Source: Bacillota bacterium (GTDB lineage: Bacteria; Bacillota; UBA4882; UBA8346). Taken from it: a DNA stretch of 43,116 nt. The stretch is taken from NCBI GenBank assembly GCA_023435565.1, contig JAEYRN010000076.1, positions 1 through 43,116 on the forward strand. The letters are read 5' to 3'. How positions within the stretch are numbered: the first letter of the stretch is position 1; every line of letters begins with the position of its first letter. Below the pieces are notes generated by a model. The model saw only the letters and a program-made list of their open reading frames with translations, did no database searches and had not been told where the DNA came from. The position numbers and the translations under genes were made by a program. Below are positions 25,814-33,448 of this stretch, in pieces.

Positions 25814-26899
25814 TCAATTTTTTACCTTTGCGAATACATATAATCCGTAACCAGCTAGTACGAAATTAGGCAACCAGGCTCCAATAAACGGAGGGATCGA
25901 ACCGCTTCGACCCAAAGCGTTTCCAAATCCCATCAAAGCATACCAAATTATAATAAAGATAATACACAAACCAAATCCGGCCGCATTGGAACGACGTTGC
26001 GGCCTTAGCGCCAAAGGAGTGCCAAGTAACGCAAAGATAAAACTGGCAAAAGGAATGGCAAATTTTGTATGCAGTTCAACTAACAATTCCCGCCGTTCGT
26101 CCCCTTCGGGGAAAAAACGATTAATGTGATTTCTTAACTCAGTAATACTTTTATATTCGGGATCCTCATCCAATTGTTTAATCTCTCCCGGAGTTAAATT
26201 TAATTGATATTGGACCCGCCCTTTATCAATGATAATCGAGTAGTAACTATCAGTTAAAAATTGATAGATAATCCCGTTTTCAAAGATCCAACCTTCCCCA
26301 TCTTGCCAATGCATCGCCACTGCTTCAATCAAACGGCTTACTTTTCCTTCTTTGAATTCGGTTATAACAACCCGACTAAACTCTTGTTTTTTCGGTTCAT
26401 ATACTCTAGCATAGATCCGTTTTGTAATTTGACCTTTAATGTAAAAATCCCGATTAAAATTCCAGATATGAGCAGAAACTTCTTTTGATGCAGCCTCATT
26501 TTCCATTTTATCATAAGCACGAGTGGTATATGGCACCAAATATTCATTGAATAATACACCGGTGATACTAACAAGCAAACCTAGGACCAATACCGGTGAT
26601 GCCAGTTTCGAATAAGTTAATCCTCCGGCACGCATAGCAATGGTTTCACTATGGCTTGTTAACTTACCCAATCCCAATAGGGCAGCCAATAATACAGCGA
26701 TTGGGGTGCATTGTGTTACATACTCCGGCAACTTTAACAATATCAATCTTAGAATTAAAAAAAACGATAAGTGATATTCTTGGGCATCTTTTAGTAGATC
26801 AATAAAAAGCAAACCCGAAAATATACTCAAAAAAGCAAACAGTCCGAACAGAAACGGACCTATTATCTCTTTAGTCAAATATTTGGAAAGAATCTTCAT
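25814..26899 (-). CDS. lptF: LPS export permease LptF/LptG family
   Basis: A 361-residue YjgP/YjgQ-type permease: an N-terminal membrane helix pair (ILSKYLTKEIIGPFLFGLFAF), further helices to about residue 125, a beta-jellyroll periplasmic domain (about 130-260) and three C-terminal helices (AIPFASFIFALLGTPLALRPQR ... FGNALGRSG). These are family hallmarks. It extracts lipopolysaccharide from the inner membrane using LptB ATPase. Only one such permease gene is seen, so it may form a homodimer or pair with a product encoded elsewhere. Start ATG 26899 has AGGAGG. Confidence 0.93.
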   Translation of the reverse strand: MKILSKYLTKEIIGPFLFGLFAFLSIFSGLLFIDLLKDAQEYHLSFFLILRLILLKLPEYVTQCTPIAVLLAALLGLGKLTSHSETIAMRAGGLTYSKLASPVLVLGLLVSITGVLFNEYLVPYTTRAYDKMENEAASKEVSAHIWNFNRDFYIKGQITKRIYARVYEPKKQEFSRVVITEFKEGKVSRLIEAVAMHWQDGEGWIFENGIIYQFLTDSYYSIIIDKGRVQYQLNLTPGEIKQLDEDPEYKSITELRNHINRFFPEGDERRELLVELHTKFAIPFASFIFALLGTPLALRPQRRSNAAGFGLCIIFIIIWYALMGFGNALGRSGSIPPFIGAWLPNFVLAGYGLYVFAKVKN

Positions 26900-26981
26900 T
26901 TCGATCCTCCTGCTTAGAAAATGCAGATCAATATTTTCATTGATATGTTTATATCAATTGGAAATTCACGTGAACGACTAT

Positions 26982-27701
26982 TCACATAATAAAGCGGTCA
27001 CCTAAATAAAAGCGTCTGGCATTTTCATCGTTGGCAATCTCATCCGAACTGCCGGAGACCAAAATGTCTCCGGAGTACATAATATAAGCCCGATCGGTAA
27101 TTGCCAACGTCTCTCGGACACTATGATCGGTAATTAATATTCCCATCCCTTTGTCACGGAGCTTACTTATAATATCCTGAATATCGGAGACTGCGATTGG
27201 GTCCACCCCGGTAAATGGCTCATCCAAAAGAATATATTTGGGATCCATCGCTAACGCTCTGGCTATCTCAACCCGGCGTCGTTCGCCACCGGAAAGCATA
27301 TAACCCATACTCTTTCGGATATGCCCCAGACTAAACTCCTCTAATAACTGGTCACACCTATTTTTTCGATAAGAACGGGGCAAATCGGTAAGTTCCAATA
27401 TTGCCAAAATGTTTTCTTCAACTGATAACTTACGAAAGACCGAAGCTTCTTGGGCTAAATAACTAACACCATATTTAGACCGAACATGCATTGGTAATGT
27501 TGTCACGTCATTATCGTCGATCATAATTGAACCGGCATCACAACGCTCCAGTCCGACAATCATATAAAAAGTCGTGGTCTTTCCGGCGCCGTTAGGGCCT
27601 AATAACCCTACCACTTCACCGGTATTCACCATTAGATCTACACCTTTTACAACCCGTCGATGCTGATATTCTTTAACCAAACCCTGGACATAAATCGACA
27701 T
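26982..27701 (-). CDS. lptB: LPS export ABC ATPase LptB
   Basis: A 239-residue ABC ATPase. Walker A GPNGAGKTT, Q-loop YLAQEASVFRKL, signature LSGGERRRVEIARAL, Walker B ILLDEPFTGVDPIA and H-loop TDHSVRE are all intact; LAQEASVFRKLSVEENI is diagnostic for LptB. ATG 27701 is preferred (GGAGGG ten bases upstream) over an ATG 13 codons earlier. It energises LPS extraction by the LptF-type permease. About 80 nt with a small ATTGATAT/ATATCAAT hairpin separate it from lptF. Confidence 0.95.
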   Translation of the reverse strand: MSIYVQGLVKEYQHRRVVKGVDLMVNTGEVVGLLGPNGAGKTTTFYMIVGLERCDAGSIMIDDNDVTTLPMHVRSKYGVSYLAQEASVFRKLSVEENILAILELTDLPRSYRKNRCDQLLEEFSLGHIRKSMGYMLSGGERRRVEIARALAMDPKYILLDEPFTGVDPIAVSDIQDIISKLRDKGMGILITDHSVRETLAITDRAYIMYSGDILVSGSSDEIANDENARRFYLGDRFIM

Positions 27702-27761
27702 AAACCGCCCTCCAGTCCTTATATATCGAGTTATAATCAAAATTTATTTCAATTTGTTGAT

Positions 27762-28466
27762 TTACTCAATCACCCTTGATTTGACCACTCCGGAAGCTAA
27801 AACCTTTTTTGTCTTTAAATCGTAGACAATCTCGGTTGCAGATAACTCGTTTTTACCATTGATTACAACCGGATTTTCAAGTAAGGTCATTTTTTCAATG
27901 GAACGGTCAAAAATCACTCGTCCTGCCCGCATACTGTTTTCTATACTTATAGCCTGTACCGACCCTGAAATAACGAATAAACCTGATTTCATGTTCCCTT
28001 CAGCTTTATTCCCGGTTATTTTCCATCCTCCATATAGAAGAGTGACATCTCCTGTCAAATCAAAAAGTTCGGTCTGAGATTCCCAGTCCAGTCTTTCGCC
28101 GCTAATATTAGTGGTTTCATCGTATCTTATCTTAACTGAGCCGCTAGCATTAAAATAATCCCGGTTCAAATCCGCAAAAAACCGTTCGCTTCGGAGTATG
28201 CGAATGGGTGTCTTTTGGGTTAACTTAATCATCCCTTGCCCGGAAAGAGTTGATTTCTCATGATGATATTCCAAGGATTGCGCTTCCAGCGTATAATTAC
28301 TCCAGCGAACCACAACCAAATCCGAATCAGCGGCATAATACTTCATAGTATTGGCCTGAAGATCGGCTTCTCCACCGCCCGGCGCTACTAGTTCCAATTG
28401 TGTCTCAGCGAAAACCGTACTGGATAATAATAACGCCATTAACAATACCCAAAGCTTCTTTAACAT
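27762..28466 (-). CDS. lptA: LptA/OstA-like periplasmic LPS transport protein
   Basis: A 234-residue exported protein: a signal peptide (residues 1-20, ...STVFAET) followed by repeating beta-jellyroll strands of the OstA type (ADLQANTMKYY, NYTLEAQSLEYH, DLTGDVTLLYGG, LSATEIVYDLKTKKVLASG). LptA polymerises into the bridge that carries LPS across the periplasm. It starts four nt after lptC and lies before lptB, the standard lptC-lptA-lptB order. Confidence 0.9.
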   Translation of the reverse strand: MLKKLWVLLMALLLSSTVFAETQLELVAPGGGEADLQANTMKYYAADSDLVVVRWSNYTLEAQSLEYHHEKSTLSGQGMIKLTQKTPIRILRSERFFADLNRDYFNASGSVKIRYDETTNISGERLDWESQTELFDLTGDVTLLYGGWKITGNKAEGNMKSGLFVISGSVQAISIENSMRAGRVIFDRSIEKMTLLENPVVINGKNELSATEIVYDLKTKKVLASGVVKSRVIE

Positions 28467-28470
28467 TTGG

Positions 28471-29043
28471 TCACCTTCGATAAAACGACTTAGTTACTCC
28501 CAACAGTTTCACTTGATCAAGGTTTAAGTCACCATCTAATTTCTCCGTAGTAACCGTTAAACCCGGCGACTCCAATACCACTTTATTTTTAGCCAAAATT
28601 TTGCGAGTGTTAGGATTCCAAGAAACCTCCTCAGCGCGAAGCGACTTCCCGTCATTGGTTTTAAAATTAACTTGACCGGCTATATGCAAAATCCTGGTTT
28701 CCCATTCAATTATCCCAGATTCAGCAGAAAGGTGATAAATCGGCTTTTTATTTAAATAATAGTCACCATTTATCTCTTTCATCGTGCCGATTTCATCCTT
28801 ACTTTCCAACCGGGCCACATTCAATTCCCAATAGCCGTTTTTTTCAGCACCCGGAATCCTAAGCAATAAACCGATAAATTCGTCCGAATTGACATTCAGT
28901 TTTCCTTCTCCCACAAAAGCTTCCTGCTTTTTGGAGACAGCATTGAAAAAATACGCTAATGAAAGATAAGCAACTACCACAAGTAAAACTAGTATCACAA
29001 GTAATAGCCATTTGTTTTTCAATATTGGTTTAAATTTGAACAT
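28471..29043 (-). CDS. lptC: LptC-like LPS export protein
   Basis: A 190-residue protein with one N-terminal membrane helix (about 11-33) and a jellyroll domain of LptC type (HLSAESGIIEWETRILHIAGQV, LRAEEVSWNPNTRKILAKNKV). It should receive LPS from the LptF-type permease and hand it to LptA. ATG 29043 has AGGAAAG upstream. About 240 nt without recognisable content separate it from lpxI. Confidence 0.88.
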   Translation of the reverse strand: MFKFKPILKNKWLLLVILVLLVVVAYLSLAYFFNAVSKKQEAFVGEGKLNVNSDEFIGLLLRIPGAEKNGYWELNVARLESKDEIGTMKEINGDYYLNKKPIYHLSAESGIIEWETRILHIAGQVNFKTNDGKSLRAEEVSWNPNTRKILAKNKVVLESPGLTVTTEKLDGDLNLDQVKLLGVTKSFYRR

Positions 29044-29285
29044 TAGGCTTTCCTCATATAATAATTACTTTACATTTTTATATATCAATCTAAATTCACC
29101 ATTCGTTCCTAAAATCCTGCTACTGTCAAACCTTGTCAGTGTTTCGCAATAGCTTATAAATTAAGCATTTAGGCGTGATTTAAATATACCCTTATTTTTA
29201 ACATATATAGGATGAAACCAATTTATTGACCAAAATTTATTATTTTATTAAATTGCTGAACTATTGAACGATATAATAACTATGT

Positions 29286-30089
29286 TTATAAAGCATATAT
29301 TTTAATGTGATACTTTTCTGCTAAATCCATCATTTCTTCACGTTCAGCAATCAATGTTTTACCCGCTTCCAAACCCAAGACATTGGCTTCAACTTTGTAC
29401 ATAGATTCAATAGTTGTTCGCCCGACGGTTGGAACATCAAAACGCTCATCTTGCCTGGGTTTACTAACTTTAACGACTACTGCCCCTGGGCCCCCTAATT
29501 TTCCACCACGGATAATTGCCTCATCAGTTCCTTCGATGGCCTCAACGGCTAAGACTACTCCTTGTTTGACCACTACACTCTGACCAATATCAAGTTCTCC
29601 GCTTGCTTTAGCCATTTTAAAGCCTAGTTTTAGATCAATCATTTCCTCGGGTGTGACCTGACCTAAAATTGGTCCCATAGGCGCCAAAAGATCCTGTAGG
29701 TACCCAGTTTGTTTCGCTACTCGGAAACCGTTATGCTCAAACTCCTGTACTACCGCTGATAACAAAGCATCGTCATTTTTTTCAGGAAGTCCCCGTAACA
29801 ATTGCTGAAACCTCGGATCAAATCCTCCCTCAAAAACCGCTTCCTTACCTACTTTTCCTGCCATTACAACTTCCTTTACATTTTCCTGCTGAAAAAAATT
29901 AAACATTTGTTGAATTTGGCCAACCTCTATTTCACGAAAAACATCAGCTTCATCAGCTAGCTTCGGATCTACCTCACCTTTTAATCCTATAACAACTCCC
30001 TTGGCGTTTTTTCTCTTTATCTCAGCTAATACTTGAAAAGGTAATTTATATCGCCCAGCCACTAATCCGATGGATTCTCTTTCCGCCAT
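29286..30089 (-). CDS. lpxI: UDP-2,3-diacylglucosamine pyrophosphatase LpxI
   Basis: A 267-residue LpxI (DUF1009) enzyme, which cleaves UDP-2,3-diacylglucosamine to lipid X and UMP in place of LpxH. The N-terminal domain begins ESIGLVAGRYKLPF; the C-terminal domain has VAVEAIEGTDEAIIRGG and the invariant-looking FDVPTVGRTTIESM. ATG 30089 is chosen for its spacing (8 nt) from AGGAG; a GTG three codons earlier is too close. It follows a terminator-like hairpin after lpxA. Confidence 0.93.
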   Translation of the reverse strand: MAERESIGLVAGRYKLPFQVLAEIKRKNAKGVVIGLKGEVDPKLADEADVFREIEVGQIQQMFNFFQQENVKEVVMAGKVGKEAVFEGGFDPRFQQLLRGLPEKNDDALLSAVVQEFEHNGFRVAKQTGYLQDLLAPMGPILGQVTPEEMIDLKLGFKMAKASGELDIGQSVVVKQGVVLAVEAIEGTDEAIIRGGKLGGPGAVVVKVSKPRQDERFDVPTVGRTTIESMYKVEANVLGLEAGKTLIAEREEMMDLAEKYHIKIYAL

Positions 30090-30115
30090 CGTAAACACTC
30101 CTTGTTGATTAAATT

Positions 30116-30142
30116 AAAAGACTAGACATAGTCTAGTCTTTT
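30116..30142. terminator. terminator/attenuator hairpin between lpxA and lpxI
   Basis: Perfect 12-bp stem AAAAGACTAGAC/GTCTAGTCTTTT around a 3-nt loop. Read on minus it ends in TTTT, 74-100 nt after the lpxA stop and just before the lpxI ribosome site. A TATTATAAT box (about 30159-30167, minus) lies just upstream of it, so a promoter followed by an attenuator is possible. Confidence 0.65.
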
Positions 30143-30215
30143 AGATGATCACTTAAATATTATAATACATTTGTATAAGTTTTCACCAGCTTTTTAAAAC
30201 AGTTAACGCGGACGT

Positions 30216-31022
30216 CTATCTCAGAATACCCCGCTCTGCGCTACGTAGAAATCGAATAAAATGATCGATTTCCGGAGTGCCTTGTAATTCTTGCTCCATC
30301 TGTTCAATTGCCTTGGAGATGGTATGATTTAAACGATATAAAATCCGGTATGCTTTTTTAATTTCATCCCGAACATTCGATTCAATTCCGTTACGACGCA
30401 ATCCAACTACATTAATTCCGGAGACCTTAGCCGGATTACCGTCTACTAAAACAAACGGAGGAATATCTTTGACGATCTTAGACGAAAACCCAACCATTGA
30501 CATTTTACCAACTTTGCAGAACTGATGAACTCCGCTTAAACCGCTAATTATCGCTCTATCTTCAACTATGATATGGCCGGCTAGCGCAGAACAATTACCG
30601 AGAATAATATTGTTGCTTAACTGACAATCATGGGCCACATGAGAATAAGCCATAAAGAGGTTGTTATTCCCGATACGCGTTTCACCGCCGCCACCCTCTG
30701 TACCTCTGCTGATAGTGACATTCTCACGAAAAATATTATTATCTCCGATAAAGAGAAAACTTTTTTCTCCTTTAAACTTCAAATCTTGAGGTTCGCAACC
30801 AATCGAACCGCCGTGGAAAAACCTATTTCCACTACCGATAGTTGTCCAACCTTCAATTACAACATGAGGGCCGATAATACAATTATCTCCAATCTCTACA
30901 TTTTCACCGACTATTGCATAGGGGCCGATTACCACATTACGTCCAATTTTGGCATTGGGATGAATAATAGCGGTGGAATGAATCTCTCTGAGATTAACAA
31001 CTTTTGAATCGATTAGCTGCAT
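30216..31022 (-). CDS. lpxA: UDP-N-acetylglucosamine acyltransferase LpxA
   Basis: A 268-residue left-handed beta-helix enzyme that performs the first acylation of lipid A synthesis. Hexapeptide repeats run from IHSTAIIHPNAKIG through about residue 190; the catalytic His is in YSHVAHDC, and the GxxPQDLKF-like CEPQDLKF and GDNNIFRENVTI segments are present. The C-terminal helical domain has NVVGLRRNGI. Length is close to the usual 262. ATG 31022 is preceded by GGGGG at 8 nt. The acyl chain length cannot be read. Confidence 0.94.
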   Translation of the reverse strand: MQLIDSKVVNLREIHSTAIIHPNAKIGRNVVIGPYAIVGENVEIGDNCIIGPHVVIEGWTTIGSGNRFFHGGSIGCEPQDLKFKGEKSFLFIGDNNIFRENVTISRGTEGGGGETRIGNNNLFMAYSHVAHDCQLSNNIILGNCSALAGHIIVEDRAIISGLSGVHQFCKVGKMSMVGFSSKIVKDIPPFVLVDGNPAKVSGINVVGLRRNGIESNVRDEIKKAYRILYRLNHTISKAIEQMEQELQGTPEIDHFIRFLRSAERGILR

Positions 31023-31202
31023 AATAAAGGCCCCCTGTTTTAAATATAGTAAATTTAAGTTTTTTAAGATAAGTAATAATATTATCGTAATCTATGTGCA
31101 AACATTGGACTGGCAAAAATCGGGGGAAAAACGACTTTATATGCAATTATCTTTAAAAAGCTAAGGATTTTGCTTCCAATTGCCTGGAATAAAATAATTT
31201 TA

Positions 31203-31625
31203 TTATCCCATCACAAACATTAATTCAGCTTCGGTTGCAATCTGATCTTCTACTTTGGCGACCGCCTTGGCCCGTCCAACATTTCCTTTAAGCCGGATTA
31301 TATCTATTTCTATTATAATTTGGTCTCCGGGAACAATAGTTCTTCGGAAACGAGCATTGTCAATTCCGGTAAAATAAGGAATTTTACCCTTATGTTCTTC
31401 TTCAGCTAACATTACTAAACCAGCTGCTTGGGCCATACTTTCAATAATCAACACCCCCGGCATTACCGGTCTTGTTGGAAAATGGCCGTTAAAAAAGTTT
31501 TCGTTGACTGTAACATTTTTTAAGGCTACTAATCTTTTTTTAGGTTCAAACTCTAATACTCGATCTACCAATAAAAATGGATACCGGTGCGGCAACATTG
31601 TTTTAATTTGATTAATATCAAACAC
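31203..31625 (-). CDS. fabZ: 3-hydroxyacyl-ACP dehydratase FabZ
   Basis: A 140-residue hot-dog-fold dehydratase of type II fatty-acid synthesis. The active-site His and Glu are in NGHFPTRPVMPGVLIIESMAQAAG, and the start is typical (INQIKTMLPHRYPFLLVDRV). GTG 31625 is preferred because GGGGTGA lies upstream; another GTG is three codons earlier. Its place between lpxC and lpxA is the usual one in LPS producers, where it balances fatty-acid and lipid A synthesis. Confidence 0.95.
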   Translation of the reverse strand: MFDINQIKTMLPHRYPFLLVDRVLEFEPKKRLVALKNVTVNENFFNGHFPTRPVMPGVLIIESMAQAAGLVMLAEEEHKGKIPYFTGIDNARFRRTIVPGDQIIIEIDIIRLKGNVGRAKAVAKVEDQIATEAELMFVMG

Positions 31626-31695
31626 TAAATTCACCCCATTTTTCTATATTTTTAGTTGATAATTCAATTTAGGCGGTTTCATAATTTCTAATTTT

Positions 31696-32559
31696 TCATT
31701 TTGATACAATATATTGATTTGCTTGGACAAGCTTCTTTGCCATTTCAAGATCAAGAGCATGTCCCGAACGAAACGCAACCAAATGGGCGTTGATTGGTCC
31801 GGCTAAATAAAGATCTCCAAGAATATCAAGGATTTTATGCCGGACAATTTCTTCAGGAAAACGGAGCTTATTTTGGTAACCTTCATCTCCAACAATTACC
31901 GCTATGTTTAAATCCGTAGTCAATGCCAACCCTTGACTGCGTAAATATTCGATCTCTCTCATGAAAGCAATAGTCCGGGCAGGAGCGATCTCTTCAAGAA
32001 ACTTTTCGGGTGATAACCGGAAATTGTAATATTGGTTACCGGTAACAGGGTGGTCGGATGTAAAAACAAAACTAACCTCCAGATGATCGCTGGGTAAAGC
32101 AAGTATCATCGCATTTAAGGGTTTTTCTCCGTTATATACGGTACCTTCAACCCAAAGTGGTTCTTTAACAAATATAGTTTCTCGGGGTTTTTCCTGTTTT
32201 GACAAACCTGCTTCTAATAATAATTCCGCATAGACTCGACCACTGCCATCGCCAATGGGTAATTCTTCTTTATCAACTTCAACCAAGACATTATCAATTC
32301 CATACACGTGAAAAACAGCCATTAAATGCTCAATAGTAGAAATTCTCCAACCATCTTTCCCTAAAGTAACGCTTTTTTTAGTGCTAATAACATTATTGGG
32401 TTTAGCTTCGACCTTTGGCTTTCCAGGTAAGTCCGATCTGGAAAAGACGATTCCGGTATTGGTAGGTTGGGGAATAAGGCGCATCGTTACCATTGCTCCA
32501 CTGTGAAGCGCTTGACCGGAAAATTCTATTTCTTTGGAGATGGTCTGTTGGAAAATCAT
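31696..32559 (-). CDS. lpxC: UDP-3-O-acyl-GlcNAc deacetylase LpxC
   Basis: A 287-residue zinc deacetylase that makes the committed step of lipid A synthesis. Zinc ligands are visible: His in STIEHLMAV, then VRHKILDILGDL (His and Asp), and the catalytic His in FRSGHALDLEM. The two-domain length is normal, about 280-305. ATG 32559 has GGAG six nt upstream; an ATG four codons earlier lacks one. First gene of the lpxC-fabZ-lpxA group. Confidence 0.95.
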   Translation of the reverse strand: MIFQQTISKEIEFSGQALHSGAMVTMRLIPQPTNTGIVFSRSDLPGKPKVEAKPNNVISTKKSVTLGKDGWRISTIEHLMAVFHVYGIDNVLVEVDKEELPIGDGSGRVYAELLLEAGLSKQEKPRETIFVKEPLWVEGTVYNGEKPLNAMILALPSDHLEVSFVFTSDHPVTGNQYYNFRLSPEKFLEEIAPARTIAFMREIEYLRSQGLALTTDLNIAVIVGDEGYQNKLRFPEEIVRHKILDILGDLYLAGPINAHLVAFRSGHALDLEMAKKLVQANQYIVSK

Positions 32560-32691
32560 TGAAATCTCCATTTCTATTACTTGTTTTTCAGCATTCTATC
32601 CAAAAATTATATGTCAGTCTCCAACTCGTGTCAAGTAAACAATAATTCAAGTTTACAACATGTTGAATTAATAAGATTGATAATCTAAATT

Positions 32692-33420
32692 TTAACATCT
32701 TAATAAGTTCTGATATTTTTGACCAATTTCGGAAACCGGACGTTCCAGTACATCTTCTGGCGTCCCTGCTTCAACGATTTTCCCTTTATCCATAAATATA
32801 ATCCGGTCAGCCGCCCTTTTTGCGAAAAACAACTCATGAGTGACAATAATCATGGTGGTTTTACCTTCCCGGACCAGATCTTCCATTACCTCAATCACTT
32901 CTCCTACTAAAATCGGATCAAGCGAAGCAGTCGGCTCATCCCAAAGCATTATCTCCGGTTCAAGGGCCAATGCCCGAGCAATTCCTACCCGTTGTTGTTC
33001 TCCACCGCTTAATTCCTCGGGGATATCTTCCAACTTATGAGCCAGCCCTACTTTTCCCAACGCGACCTCCGCTCGTTGTTCAGCTTCTCCGGGGTCGATA
33101 CCGTGAAGCCTGAGAGGCATCGAAACATTATCCAATACGCTTAAGCGTCTGATCAAATTGAAATGTTGAAAAACGAATCCTATTTTCCGGCGAGTTGTTA
33201 ATAACGCATTCAAAGACATTTCCGTAATGATTTGATTTTGAAGTGAAATAATTCCTTCATCCGGTTCGGTCAAACGGTTAACGCACCTAATCATGGTTGA
33301 CTTTCCGCATCCACTGGGACCCATAATCACAACCGTTTCCCCTTGAGAAACCTTTAAATCAATTCCATCTAAGGCCTTTTTATGACCATAACTTTTAGTC
33401 AGTCCTCTGATTTCAAGCAT
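32692..33420 (-). CDS. ABC transporter ATPase (polar amino acid/GlnQ-like class)
   Basis: A 242-residue ABC ATPase with intact Walker A GPSGCGKST, Q-loop FQHFNLI, signature LSGGEQQRVGIARAL, Walker B IMLWDEPTASLDP and H-loop VTHE. By sequence it falls with amino-acid importer ATPases (GlnQ/ArtP), but no binding protein or normal permease is near. Its gene follows by 28 nt the 842-residue membrane protein that ends in an EAA-like loop, so these two probably form one transporter. The substrate is unknown; the downstream lpx genes hint at an envelope task. Confidence 0.9.
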   Translation of the reverse strand: MLEIRGLTKSYGHKKALDGIDLKVSQGETVVIMGPSGCGKSTMIRCVNRLTEPDEGIISLQNQIITEMSLNALLTTRRKIGFVFQHFNLIRRLSVLDNVSMPLRLHGIDPGEAEQRAEVALGKVGLAHKLEDIPEELSGGEQQRVGIARALALEPEIMLWDEPTASLDPILVGEVIEVMEDLVREGKTTMIIVTHELFFAKRAADRIIFMDKGKIVEAGTPEDVLERPVSEIGQKYQNLLRC

Positions 33421-33448
33421 TTAAATCATCCTCGCCAAATTATATAAA

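Noticed and set aside
29044..29285. Possible fourth copy of the structured element between lptC and lpxI
   Set aside because: It has TATATAT and ACATATATAGG pieces but I could not find the three stems or the CACATCC core.
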